A DNA stretch of 31,731 nucleotides from an uncultured Bacilli bacterium (lineage in GTDB: Bacteria > Bacillota_I > Bacilli_A > RF39 > UBA660). Each line of letters starts with the position of its first letter. Positions within the stretch are counted from its first letter, which is position 1. A program made the position numbers and the translations under genes. Below are positions 16,985 to 25,337 of this stretch, piece after piece. The notes under the pieces were generated by a model. The model searched no databases, was not told the origin of the DNA, and saw nothing but the letters and a program-made list of their open reading frames with translations. The DNA lies in contig CANQFI010000003.1 in NCBI GenBank assembly GCA_947598455.1, forward strand, positions 1 through 31,731, in the 5' to 3' direction.

Positions 16985-17944
16985 ATGATAAAAAATATTG
17001 GTTTAATAAATATGATGAAATCAACTAGTGCAACTTTTGTTACAAATCCCGGAATAAAAATCCGTCAAAAAGCTTTTAAAGCTTTACAATTACCATTACG
17101 TTTAGCTACTAAAAAGAAAATGGTCCTTGAACATTATCCTGTTTTAGAAAAAGGTAAACCATATATCTATGCTGCAACTCATTTATTTACTGAAGACCTT
17201 AACATTGCTTTAGCTAATTTAGATCGTAATGCTTTTTTACTTATTGGATCAACTAATCAAATCGAATATAATAGAGGGGTTTATTGTGCATGGTTAAATG
17301 GCTTAGTATATGTTAACCGCCTAGATCCAGAAAGTCGTAAAGAATCAATGAAAAAAATGGAAAGATTACTAAATAGTGGAACAAGTGTCTTAATCTTCCC
17401 TGAGGGTCAATTTAATAACACCCCTAATTTATTATGTCAAAAGCTATTTGCTAGTCCATATCTCCTAAATCAATCTACTGGAGCAGAAGTTATTCCCGTA
17501 TCACCATTTACAATACCAGAATTACAAAGTATTTATATAAATTATGGTGAACCTATTGATTTTACTGGTATGACCAAAAAAGAAGCACTTGAATATTTAA
17601 GGGATATTTTAGCTACTATGCAATTTGAACAAATAGAAAAATATGGTGGAGTTTTAAAAAGAGCATCTTTAGAAGGACGAGATTATTTATTAGATTTTTA
17701 TGAAGAAAGAATGCAAGAATATTTAAAAGAACGTTGGACAAAAGACGTTTGGGATGAGGAAATCTTTGATTTTATTGATAAAGATGTGACAGAAGCTAAA
17801 ACAGTTAGAGAAAGTTTAGATGCTGTTACTATAACCAAAGATAATGCTGGTATTTTAGCTCCAGTTTTAGTAAGAAGATTAGAAGATCAAAAATATGATT
17901 TTAAGTCGTATATGAAAGCCAATTGGCGTAAACATACAAGATAA
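16985..17944 (+). CDS. PlsC-like 1-acyl-glycerol-3-phosphate acyltransferase family protein
   Basis: Glycerolipid-type acyltransferase, expected to pass an acyl chain to lysophosphatidic acid or a related acceptor at the membrane. Seen: catalytic HX4D as H66-LFTE-D71, an Asn/Arg-containing second block near 96-113, FPEG at 138-141 in LIFPEGQFN, and a Val-Ile-Pro-Val segment further on. At 319 residues it is longer than typical PlsC (about 200-250). The last 110 or so residues are charged and helical without a recognised domain. No clear membrane helix. RBS AAGGGGA, own promoter and terminator. Its place between two sensor kinases and downstream of an acyl-activating ligase suggests a shared lipid theme. 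Confidence 0.86.
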   Translation: MIKNIGLINMMKSTSATFVTNPGIKIRQKAFKALQLPLRLATKKKMVLEHYPVLEKGKPYIYAATHLFTEDLNIALANLDRNAFLLIGSTNQIEYNRGVYCAWLNGLVYVNRLDPESRKESMKKMERLLNSGTSVLIFPEGQFNNTPNLLCQKLFASPYLLNQSTGAEVIPVSPFTIPELQSIYINYGEPIDFTGMTKKEALEYLRDILATMQFEQIEKYGGVLKRASLEGRDYLLDFYEERMQEYLKERWTKDVWDEEIFDFIDKDVTEAKTVRESLDAVTITKDNAGILAPVLVRRLEDQKYDFKSYMKANWRKHTR

Positions 17945-17963
17945 ATACTTATCTTGTTTTTTT
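17936..17963 (+). terminator. Terminator of the PlsC-like gene
   Basis: 9-bp stem ACAAGATAA / TTATCTTGT with loop ATAC, then TTTTTT. The stop codon is in the left arm. The right arm also carries the -35 of the next promoter. Confidence 0.85.
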
Positions 17964-17982
17964 AATATTGGTTTGATAAAAT
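17954..17982 (+). promoter_or_regulatory. Promoter of hybrid kinase 2
   Basis: -35 TTGTTT (17954-17959) inside the preceding terminator, 17-bp spacer, -10 TAAAAT (17977-17982) with TGA extension. Confidence 0.68.
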
Positions 17983-18008
17983 TATATTAGATAATAGGAA
18001 GTGGTAAG

Positions 18009-19925
18009 ATGGCTGAGTTTGAACTACAAGTAATATCTTTATTATTTATGATAATTATCTTAATTGTTTATTATGCCAAAAGAAATATTAAAATTGAAGA
18101 AAATAAATACTACAACCGAATGCTCCTATGTTCTTTTTTTATTATAATTATTGATACATTTTTACATATATTTGCTTATGCTGTCGGCTTTACTAAAGTA
18201 ACAAATGAATACTATTATCCTTTATTATATTTAAATAAAATAGTTGCTTTACTTTTTATTGTTTTTTTTAGTTCCTTAACAGCTTATACTTTAGCAATCA
18301 ATGAAAAGTTTAAAGTAAATCAAAAATTAATAGATATCATATTAGTCTTTACTTACATTATTTTTAGTATAATTTTATTATTTAACGATATTTATTTTAA
18401 AAAAATAGGGGATATAACTACTTCCTACGGTCCAGCTTTAGATCTCAGTTATATCTTTGGTGGTATTTTTCTTTTAATTACCATTTTAATTGTTATATTT
18501 AATATCAAAAATTTAGATAAAAGATATATTGTTGTCTTTGCTGTTTTTCTTTTAATTATTTGTATGGCTATTTCAACAATTCTTTTCCCTCAAATAATTT
18601 TAATTGACGTTTTATTAGTATTATCATCATATATTATGTATTTCACCATTGAAAACCCTGATATGAAAATGTTAGAACAAATTTCTCTGGCCAAAGACCA
18701 AGCTGAAAAAGCTAATGCAGCAAAAACCGAATTTTTATCTAATATGTCTCATGAAATTAGAACCCCTTTAAATGCCATTGTTGGTTTTAGTGAAGCTATC
18801 GAAGAAGAGAAGACTTTAGTTGCTGCTAAACAAGATGCTAAAGATATTATCTTAGCTTCTCAAAACTTACTTGAAATAGTTAATGGTATTTTGGATATTT
18901 CTAAAATAGAAGCTAATAAGATGGAAATAGTAAATACTGAATATAACTTAAAAGAAGAATGTGAATTACTAGCTAAGTTAATTAAACCTCGTATTGGTGA
19001 AAAAACAATTGAATTAGTTATGAATATAGCTCAAGATATTCCGGAAACTTTATATGGTGATAAATCTAAAGTTAGAGAAATATTAAGTAATCTTCTTACT
19101 AATGCTGTTAAATATACTGAAAATGGCATTATTACTTTTAATGTTAGTTGTATTAATAAAAATGATGAGTGTTCTTTAGTTTTATCAGTCGAAGATACTG
19201 GTCGTGGTATTAAACCAGAAAAAATCGATAAATTATTTACTAAATTTGAAAGGTTAGATGAAGATCGTAATACAACTATTGAAGGAGCTGGTTTAGGCCT
19301 TGCTATTACTAAAAGACTTGTTGAAATGATGGATGGTAAAATAATTGTTCAATCAGTCTTTGGTAGTGGTTCTAAATTTACTGTTTATTTAAAACAAAGA
19401 ATTGTTTTTGATTATCAAAACAAACCTAAAAATGATCAAGTCAAAAATGAACTGGATTTGCCTTATAAACGCGTTTTAATAGTTGATGATAATGACTTAA
19501 ATATTAAAGTGGCTGAAAGATTACTACGTAAATATAATTTAATTATTGATTCATGTAATAATGGTAAAACTTGTCTTGAAAAAATTAATAATGGTGAAGA
19601 ATATGACTTAATTTTAATGGATGATATGATGCCTAAGATGTCCGGTACAGAAACCCTACATCTATTAAAAGAAAAATCATCATTTAATACTCGTGTTGTT
19701 GTCTTAACTGCTAATGCTATTGAAGGAATGAAAGAAAAATATTTAAGTGACGGTTTTGATGATTACTTATCAAAACCAATGGAAAAAAATGAACTTGAAA
19801 GAGTCTTAAGAAAATTCTTAAATAAAGAGTATCCTAAAAATGATTTTGAACCTATTCCCAAAGATTTTTATGAAATATCTGATACAGCCATTATGAATAT
19901 TAATAGTCTTCAAGAAAAAAAATAA
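18009..19925 (+). CDS. 7TM hybrid sensor histidine kinase 2 (HisKA-HATPase-REC)
   Basis: Paralogue of kinase 1 with the same plan but only one REC. About seven membrane helices (1-213) end in the same [18 protein letters not shown] junction. HisKA has H248 in [13 protein letters not shown]. The HATPase domain has N365, DTGRG near 397 and GAGLGLAI near 427. REC has D493/D494, phosphoacceptor D538 and K589. A 35-residue Pro/Asp-rich tail replaces the second REC of kinase 1. The sensor halves are much less alike than the kinase halves, so the two probably sense different cues and converge on the HPt-REC protein encoded between them. RBS AGGAAGTGG before ATG 18009. Confidence 0.92.
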   Translation: MAEFELQVISLLFMIIILIVYYAKRNIKIEENKYYNRMLLCSFFIIIIDTFLHIFAYAVGFTKVTNEYYYPLLYLNKIVALLFIVFFSSLTAYTLAINEKFKVNQKLIDIILVFTYIIFSIILLFNDIYFKKIGDITTSYGPALDLSYIFGGIFLLITILIVIFNIKNLDKRYIVVFAVFLLIICMAISTILFPQIILIDVLLVLSSYIMYFTIENPDMKMLEQISLAKDQAEKANAAKTEFLSNMSHEIRTPLNAIVGFSEAIEEEKTLVAAKQDAKDIILASQNLLEIVNGILDISKIEANKMEIVNTEYNLKEECELLAKLIKPRIGEKTIELVMNIAQDIPETLYGDKSKVREILSNLLTNAVKYTENGIITFNVSCINKNDECSLVLSVEDTGRGIKPEKIDKLFTKFERLDEDRNTTIEGAGLGLAITKRLVEMMDGKIIVQSVFGSGSKFTVYLKQRIVFDYQNKPKNDQVKNELDLPYKRVLIVDDNDLNIKVAERLLRKYNLIIDSCNNGKTCLEKINNGEEYDLILMDDMMPKMSGTETLHLLKEKSSFNTRVVVLTANAIEGMKEKYLSDGFDDYLSKPMEKNELERVLRKFLNKEYPKNDFEPIPKDFYEISDTAIMNINSLQEKK

Positions 19926-19951
19926 ACATACATTAATTACAATGTATGTTT
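19924..19951. terminator. Hairpin after kinase 2, T-run on the minus strand
   Basis: Perfect 11-bp stem AAACATACATT / AATGTATGTTT with 6-nt loop. The plus strand continues CAGACT, without T, while the minus strand continues ATTTTTTTC. It can thus end leftward transcription from the gene at 20115-21035 better than rightward transcription of kinase 2. Confidence 0.7.
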
Positions 19952-20009
19952 CAGACTATTGACAAACAAAAACTTTGAAAACGATCTTTTATTATTCATA
20001 AAAATTTTG

Positions 20010-20071
20010 TATAATAAATATGTAAGGTTGCTTATTGTACCAAATTTAAGCTTACAAACCTTACTTTTTTT
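20010..20071 (+). ncRNA. Candidate small RNA or attenuator in the gap after kinase 2
   Basis: A -10 TATAAT at 20010-20015 (no good -35) is followed by GTAAGGTT (20022-20029) pairing with AACCTTAC (20057-20064) and then TTTTTTT (20065-20071). An inner GCTTA/TAAGC pairing is possible. This is promoter plus terminated structured RNA of about 50 nt with no ORF. Read on the plus strand it points toward the 3' end of the minus-strand gene, so extension past the terminator would be antisense to it. Existence as an RNA is unproven. Confidence 0.4.
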
Positions 20072-20105
20072 ATTGGAAAAATGATATGTGCAATAAGAAA
20101 GTAAG
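20060..20105. repeat. Inverted repeat overlapping the candidate RNA terminator
   Basis: CTTACTTTTTTTATTG (20060-20075) pairs with CAATAAGAAAGTAAG (20091-20105) with one bulge and one G-T, around a 15-nt loop. The left arm reuses the terminator's right arm and T-tract, so the two structures exclude each other. Confidence 0.5.
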
Positions 20106-20114
20106 TGATAAATA

Positions 20115-21035
20115 TTATATATCTTCATTTAAATATTTTAAATTTATATATTTATTAATAAAATTATTTTTAATATCAATATATTCAATAGATAAATTAT
20201 AATAATCTGTATTCATATTTGATTTACTGTTATTAAATTTAATTTCTAAATCATTTAATTTTTTACAAATATTTTTATAGGTATTTTTGCCTAATATTTT
20301 ATCAAATTCTTTTTCTAAAATATTGTTATTTAAAATATTATTATTAAGTAATTCTTTAGTTTCTTCATAATCATATAATGGCCTAAATAAATTAACTAAA
20401 ATATCTAATCCTTCTATCTTATATGTATCATAATCAACTTTATTTAAAGTTTGTAAACTCAATATAAATTTTTTATTTTTAATATTTAAATTTCTCAAAT
20501 TTAAGATATTCTTTATTATATCTTCAACTAGTAATAAGTTAAATACTTTATTAATAGTATAGCTGTCATTTTCTTCGATAATTCCTGTTTTATAGTAATC
20601 ATATCTTATTTTTATTTTATCTGGTAAGGAATATTTTTTATTTTTATTAAATAAAATTAAGTTTAATTCATATGTTAAGTATTCTAAAGTTTTAATAAAT
20701 GAATTATCAATTGGTTTAAATAGTAATTCATTTTTGATATTTATTGAAGGAAAATCACGTGATAAATCTAACCATTTGGTTTTATAGTTATGTAGAGTAG
20801 GATTAAAATAATACTTTGTTTCATTAATATATTCATTATTAAGATTAAAATTAGTACAAGATAAAGTTGTATAAATATCACTGATGAATTCATCTCCATA
20901 TTTTAAAATCATTCCTGTTACTATTAAATATAGATAATTTAATAATTCTTGTGGGTAATTTTTTTTATAAAGTATATTATCTATAGTGAAGACTACATGA
21001 CTAACTAAAGTATTAATATTTAAACCTTTTATCAT
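20115..21035 (-). CDS. Hypothetical protein, 306 residues
   Basis: No family recognised. The product is Asn/Leu/Ile/Lys/Tyr-rich, predicted mostly helical, and has no signal peptide or convincing membrane segment, so it is probably cytoplasmic. No catalytic motif is evident. The Asn load partly reflects low G+C. It has a good start: ATG 21035 with RBS GGGAGGAA, and a promoter at 21060-21088, so it is a genuine gene. It is transcribed divergently from the WXG100-NAGPA gene with a 146-bp gap. That placement would suit a dedicated chaperone, regulator or immunity protein, but this is inference from position alone. Confidence 0.75.
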   Translation of the reverse strand: MIKGLNINTLVSHVVFTIDNILYKKNYPQELLNYLYLIVTGMILKYGDEFISDIYTTLSCTNFNLNNEYINETKYYFNPTLHNYKTKWLDLSRDFPSINIKNELLFKPIDNSFIKTLEYLTYELNLILFNKNKKYSLPDKIKIRYDYYKTGIIEENDSYTINKVFNLLLVEDIIKNILNLRNLNIKNKKFILSLQTLNKVDYDTYKIEGLDILVNLFRPLYDYEETKELLNNNILNNNILEKEFDKILGKNTYKNICKKLNDLEIKFNNSKSNMNTDYYNLSIEYIDIKNNFINKYINLKYLNEDI

Positions 21036-21059
21036 GATAATTCCTCCCTGTTGAAGCGT

Positions 21060-21088
21060 ATACTAACACTCTTAAATTAAAAAAGCAA
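21060..21088 (-). promoter_or_regulatory. Promoter of the hypothetical minus-strand gene
   Basis: Minus strand -35 TTGCTT (21083-21088), 17-bp spacer, -10 TAGTAT (21060-21065) with TGT extension. Confidence 0.65.
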
Positions 21089-21135
21089 ATTTATGTTAAG
21101 AACTAATTAAAAAAATAAATATCTGATAAAGATTA

Positions 21136-21144
21136 TGTTATAAT
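21136..21144 (+). promoter_or_regulatory. Extended -10 promoter of the WXG100-NAGPA gene
   Basis: TG-T-TATAAT with no recognisable -35, 37 bp before ATG 21182. Confidence 0.6.
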
Positions 21145-21181
21145 GTTAATATATGATAAAAAGATAAGGAAGTGGATTTAT

Positions 21182-22450
21182 ATGGCCTATGATTTTACTG
21201 CTGACAGTGACGCCCAAACAAGTTTATCCAAAGAATTAAATAATCAAGCCACTAATTTTGAAACGGAATATAAAAATTTATATAGTGAAATTGATGGCTT
21301 AAGTGGTGCATGGGTTGGTGAAGATTATGATGCTTTTAATAGTGGAACTCACGGCTATGAAACAGCTTTAGGTGATTTAAAAAATGGTATAGATTTGTTT
21401 TCAAAACATTTTGCAAGAATGTCTATTGGTACTGATAATTTAGCATCAGAATTAGTTAAAATAATTCAAAATGCTACGCAAATGACTGAAATTGCTGGTA
21501 GTGTAAATCCTATTTCTACGGAAATTATGTCTTCAAATTATGCTAATGCTGAAGCCGCTAGAAAAGTTGCTGAAGAACAAGAGGCTGCTAGACAAGCTGC
21601 TTTATTAGAAGAAGAGAAAAAAGCTCAAGCTGAACAAAATAATTTAGTCTCTAATGCTAATACATCTAAAAGACAAATTAATACTGATAATATTGATCCA
21701 AATAGTCGTGTTGCAAGAGCTTTAAATAATTATTCATCTGAAATAGATAATGCTGAATATGTTAAAATAGATGATAATATTTTCTTAACTATTACTCCTA
21801 CAACTGTTGATGGTAATAAATGTTATCTAACTCATGTTGTTATTAATAATCCAAATCAAATATTCGGGGAACCAGCTAATGGTAATTATGGAACTGGTCT
21901 TGAAACAGCTACTAGTGCTGCCAGCAGACTAGGGGGAAATACTGCTTTAGTGTTAAATGGTAGTCACTTTTCCTATGCTGATGGGACAGAGGATTTAAAA
22001 GGAGAAAACCATATTGTAATTGTTAATGGTCAAATTAAAACTAATGGTAATGCCGGCGGTATGGAAATATGTTTAGATAATCAAGGTAATTTATTTAATG
22101 CTGCTCCTGGTACTTCAGCTCAAACTTTAGTTGATAATGGCGTAGTATATACTTTCTCAAGTCATGATTCGCATTTAATATCTAATGGTAATAAAACCTA
22201 TGAACATCAAGATGGAGCATATAATAGTACTGTTATTGGTCAAAAAGAAGCTTGCGATTATTATTTCTTAACTGGTTCTACATCTAACTTTGGTGCTGCT
22301 GATTATCTTTATGATAAAGGTTGTACTTTTGCCAAAAGTATGGACCAAGGTGGAAGTGTTTCTCTTGTTTATAACGGAGAATTACTTAATAATCCAACTG
22401 ATAATACCGGAGAAAGAGCCATTGGTGATTTCTTATGTATCTCATCATAA
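21182..22450 (+). CDS. WXG100-like N-terminus fused to a phosphodiester glycosidase (NAGPA) domain
   Basis: A 422-residue protein. Residues 1-100 form a helical hairpin with W44-V-G46 at the turn (LSGAWVGEDYDAF), as in WXG100/ESX substrates of type VII secretion. There is no Sec signal peptide. A Glu/Ala/Lys-rich coiled coil (about 120-155) links it to a C-terminal domain (about 193-422) that resembles the NAGPA/phosphodiester glycosidase family (PF09992). Its signs are ALVLNGSHFSYADGT (family vNGgFF), a G-x-I/V-x-dG-like segment, and near the end SMDQGGSVSLVYNGE...NNP...GERAIGDFL (family LDGGGSS...G..vN.p..g.R.v...l). Such enzymes cleave sugar-1-phosphodiesters. Start ATG 21182 follows AGGAAGTGG. 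An upstream in-frame TTG lies in the promoter. No EssC, EsxA or other secretion gene is in the window. Confidence 0.8.
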   Translation: MAYDFTADSDAQTSLSKELNNQATNFETEYKNLYSEIDGLSGAWVGEDYDAFNSGTHGYETALGDLKNGIDLFSKHFARMSIGTDNLASELVKIIQNATQMTEIAGSVNPISTEIMSSNYANAEAARKVAEEQEAARQAALLEEEKKAQAEQNNLVSNANTSKRQINTDNIDPNSRVARALNNYSSEIDNAEYVKIDDNIFLTITPTTVDGNKCYLTHVVINNPNQIFGEPANGNYGTGLETATSAASRLGGNTALVLNGSHFSYADGTEDLKGENHIVIVNGQIKTNGNAGGMEICLDNQGNLFNAAPGTSAQTLVDNGVVYTFSSHDSHLISNGNKTYEHQDGAYNSTVIGQKEACDYYFLTGSTSNFGAADYLYDKGCTFAKSMDQGGSVSLVYNGELLNNPTDNTGERAIGDFLCISS

Positions 22451-22453
22451 TTT

Positions 22454-22477
22454 AAAGAATAGCAATATTCTTTTTTT
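22454..22477 (+). terminator. Terminator of the WXG100-NAGPA gene
   Basis: 8-bp stem AAAGAATA / TATTCTTT with GCAA tetraloop, then TTTT. Confidence 0.85.
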
Positions 22478-22525
22478 CTTTACATATTATAAATTTATAA
22501 TAGTCAAATTTTATAAATCTTATAG

Positions 22526-22531
22526 TATAAT
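22526..22531 (+). promoter_or_regulatory. Promoter (-10) of the murG operon
   Basis: Perfect TATAAT 17 bp before ATG 22549, with a weak -35. The leader would be about 10 nt and contain only the RBS AGGTGAT. Confidence 0.45.
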
Positions 22532-22548
22532 TATATTAGGTGATATTA

Positions 22549-23634
22549 ATGAAAATTATCGTCTCAGCTGGGGGAACAGGAGGCCATATATATCCTGCTT
22601 TAGCTATAATAAATAAATTTCAAGAAAAAGAAGAAAATTTAGATATATTATATATAGGAACTCATAATCGTATGGAAAAAGATCTTATTCCCAAAAGAGG
22701 TCTAAAATATGAAGCCATTGAAATATATGGCTTTTCTAAAAAAGATATTTTATTAGATATAAAAAATATTTTTTTAATAAATAAAGCTCAAAAAAGATGT
22801 CTTGAAATAATGAAAGAATTTAAACCTGACTTAGTTTTAGGTATTGGTGGCTATGTAACATATCCTGTAATATCTGCTGCTCATAAACTAGGTATTAAGA
22901 CTTTTATTCACGAACAAAATAGTATACCAGGTAAATCTAATTTGGCTCTGCAAAAGAAAGTTGATTTAATTGGTGTTTCTTTTAAAGAAACAATAAATAA
23001 ATTTACTAAAGCTAAGGATAAAGTATTTTATTCTGGAAATCCCTGTGGCGAAAATGCTTTATCTTTAAAACCCATCGATAAAACTATTTTAGGTTTTACT
23101 AAAGACAAAAAATTAGTTGTTATTGTTGCTGGAAGCCTAGGTTCCGCAACAATTAATGAAAAAATGCTTGAATTTCTAAATGAAGCAAGCAATGCTACTT
23201 ATGAAATATTATATATAACAGGTAAGGATTTATATGATGATTTTATTAAGGATAAAACTTTTGCATCTAATATTAAAGTTTTACCATATTTAGATAATCT
23301 ACCTGCTTTATTAAAAAGTGCTGATTTAATCGTTACTAGGGCTGGAGCTTCTACAATGAGTGAAATTCTTTCCTTAAATTTACCAGCAATCTTTATCCCT
23401 TCACCATATGTTGCTAATAATCATCAATATTATAATGCTTTAGAAATAAAAAATAATGGTGGTGGAGAAATAATTGAAGAAAAAGATTTGACTTCTACTA
23501 AATTGCTAAGTACAATTAATACTGTACTTGAAAATTCTACTAAATATGAAGAAATGCGTCAAAACTTACGTAAGATGAGCATGAATAATAGTAGTGATTT
23601 AATTTATAGTAAATTAAAGGACTTGATAAAATGA
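22549..23634 (+). CDS. murG: UDP-GlcNAc:lipid I N-acetylglucosaminyltransferase MurG
   Basis: Peripheral membrane GT-B enzyme adding GlcNAc to lipid I to make lipid II. Seen: GGTGGH at 8-13, HEQN at 121-124 followed by PGKSN, GSLGSA near 195-200 (family GGSxGA) and RAGASTMSE at 264-272. Length 361 is usual. ATG 22549 is preceded by AGGTGAT. The GTG at 22540 lies inside that RBS. The stop overlaps the murB start (ATGA), so the two are translationally coupled. First gene of murG-murB-divIB-queH. Confidence 0.96.
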   Translation: MKIIVSAGGTGGHIYPALAIINKFQEKEENLDILYIGTHNRMEKDLIPKRGLKYEAIEIYGFSKKDILLDIKNIFLINKAQKRCLEIMKEFKPDLVLGIGGYVTYPVISAAHKLGIKTFIHEQNSIPGKSNLALQKKVDLIGVSFKETINKFTKAKDKVFYSGNPCGENALSLKPIDKTILGFTKDKKLVVIVAGSLGSATINEKMLEFLNEASNATYEILYITGKDLYDDFIKDKTFASNIKVLPYLDNLPALLKSADLIVTRAGASTMSEILSLNLPAIFIPSPYVANNHQYYNALEIKNNGGGEIIEEKDLTSTKLLSTINTVLENSTKYEEMRQNLRKMSMNNSSDLIYSKLKDLIK

Positions 23635-24527
23635 TAAACGAATTAAATAATTATGGTCGTGTTGAATGCCATGCCTCTTTAAAAAACTTAAATACTTATC
23701 ATATTGCTGGCTCAGCTAAATATTTAATATCTCCAAATTCTATTAAAGATTTAATAGCTATTTTAAAAATTTTAAAAGAAAATAATATTAAATATTTTAT
23801 TTTAGGTAATGGTTCTAATATCGTTATTAATGATCGTGAATATGATGGAGCTGTTTTACATTTAGATAATTTAAATGGTTTAGAAATTGAGGAAGATAAG
23901 GAAATGGCTTATGCTGAAGCTGGTGTTATGTTACCAACATTAGCTAAAGAATCTATTGATAAGTCTCTAACTGGTTTAGAGTTTGCAGTTGGTATTCCTG
24001 GAACAGTAGGGGGAGCTATTTATGGTAACGCTGGAGCTTATAATTCTTGTATTATGGATTATGTATCATCAGTTACTATTATCAATGAAAATTTGGAATT
24101 AGAAACTATTGAAAATGAAAATATTAAATATAGTTATCGAACTACAATTTTTAAAGAAGAAAAGAAATATATTATAGTAGCTGCTAAATTTTACTTAAAG
24201 AAGGGTGATAAAGCAAATTCTTTAGAAGTAGTTGAAGAACGTCGTAAAAGAAGAATTGAAACACAGCCATTAGAATATGCCTCTGCCGGTTCAGTATTTA
24301 GAAACCCTGATGGCGACTTTGCTGGTCGTCTTATCGAATCATCTGGCTTAAAAGGTTATAAAATAGGTGATGCTGAAGTATCCGAAAAGCATGCTAATTT
24401 TATAATTAATAAAGGGAATGCCTCTGGTAAGGACATTTATAGCCTTATCAATTATGTCCATGATGTCGTATTAGAAAAAACAAGTGTTGATTTATTAATA
24501 GAACAAGAATTTATAGATTGGGAGTAA
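23631..24527 (+). CDS. murB: UDP-N-acetylenolpyruvoylglucosamine reductase MurB
   Basis: FAD/NADPH enzyme that reduces UDP-GlcNAc-enolpyruvate to UDP-MurNAc in the cytoplasm. Seen: FAD-binding ILGNGSNIV near 57-65 and VGIPGTVGGAIYGNAGAY at 120-137, R170 in SYR, catalytic serine S221 in ASAGSVFRNP, and a C-terminal Glu (E291) at the position of the catalytic glutamate. Length 298 fits type II MurB as in Bacillus. The start overlaps the murG stop by four bases, and the end lies five bases before the divIB ATG. Confidence 0.96.
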   Translation: MINELNNYGRVECHASLKNLNTYHIAGSAKYLISPNSIKDLIAILKILKENNIKYFILGNGSNIVINDREYDGAVLHLDNLNGLEIEEDKEMAYAEAGVMLPTLAKESIDKSLTGLEFAVGIPGTVGGAIYGNAGAYNSCIMDYVSSVTIINENLELETIENENIKYSYRTTIFKEEKKYIIVAAKFYLKKGDKANSLEVVEERRKRRIETQPLEYASAGSVFRNPDGDFAGRLIESSGLKGYKIGDAEVSEKHANFIINKGNASGKDIYSLINYVHDVVLEKTSVDLLIEQEFIDWE

Positions 24528-24532
24528 TCGAT

Positions 24533-25330
24533 ATGAAGAAAAAGATACAACAAACTAAGCCTAAAAAAAGGAAAAAATTAAAAGTTAAATTACTTTTAAA
24601 AATTGCTACTTTTTTATGTCTAATAGTTGTATCAATTATCTATTTAAAAAATTTTCATATCAAAAACATTTATATTAGTGGTAACGAATTAATTCCTGAT
24701 GTTAAAATTATTGAAACTTTAGAAATCAAAGATTATCCTAAAATGTCTTCTATAAATATTAAAAAATCCCAAAATAAATTATTAGAACAAAATCCTTTAA
24801 TTGAAAAAGTTTCAATAAAAAGAAATTTACTTGGTAAACTAACAATAAAAATATCTGAATCCCAAATTCTCTTTTATTATAAATATAATAATAAATATAT
24901 TACTTCTAGTGGTAAATCAGTAGATGATATCGATAATGAATATTATGGCTATCCAACTTTAATTAATTTTACCCCTGATACAGTATTTGATGGATTACTA
25001 AAAGGTTTAAACAAAGTAGATCATAATATAATAAAAATGATAAATGAAATGGAATATAACCCATATAAAGGTCAAGATGGTACTATAATTGACAATAATC
25101 GTTTTACTTTAAAAATGAATGATGGTAATACCGTTATTATTGATACCATTAATATTAAAAATTTAAATTCGTACAATGAAATTTATGCTTCATTAAATAT
25201 GGATCAAGAAAAAGGTATTTTATATTTAGATACAATTACTGAAGATAATATTTATTTTAAAAGTTATAGTACAATAGCTACTGAAGAACAAGAAACTCTT
25301 AATGAAGAAGAAAATCAGACAGAAGAATAG
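24533..25330 (+). CDS. divIB: Cell division protein DivIB/FtsQ
   Basis: Bitopic divisome protein that, with FtsL and DivIC/FtsB, regulates septal wall synthesis. In 265 residues: a Lys-rich cytoplasmic tail (1-17), one membrane helix (about 18-38), a POTRA domain (about 42-110, with IKNIYISGNELIP and NPLIEKVSIKRNLLGKLTIKI), a beta domain and an acidic Glu-rich tail. ATG 24533 follows GGGAG. Five codons of TTG-started extension would overlap murB and are rejected. Grouping with murG and murB is the order of many dcw clusters. Confidence 0.9.
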   Translation: MKKKIQQTKPKKRKKLKVKLLLKIATFLCLIVVSIIYLKNFHIKNIYISGNELIPDVKIIETLEIKDYPKMSSINIKKSQNKLLEQNPLIEKVSIKRNLLGKLTIKISESQILFYYKYNNKYITSSGKSVDDIDNEYYGYPTLINFTPDTVFDGLLKGLNKVDHNIIKMINEMEYNPYKGQDGTIIDNNRFTLKMNDGNTVIIDTINIKNLNSYNEIYASLNMDQEKGILYLDTITEDNIYFKSYSTIATEEQETLNEEENQTEE

Positions 25331-25337
25331 TGATATT

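Noticed and set aside
13825..19925. Repeated DNA of the two kinase genes as a mobile repeat
   Set aside because: The similarity is confined to kinase and REC coding regions, as expected for paralogues. The flanks differ.
19937..20128. 63-codon minus-strand frame across the gap after kinase 2
   Set aside because: No RBS, Cys/His/Ser-rich chance composition, and it overlaps the hairpins and the end of the minus-strand gene.
22290..22616. Plus-strand frame across the end of the WXG100-NAGPA gene and into murG
   Set aside because: It crosses a clear terminator and overlaps two supported genes in another frame.
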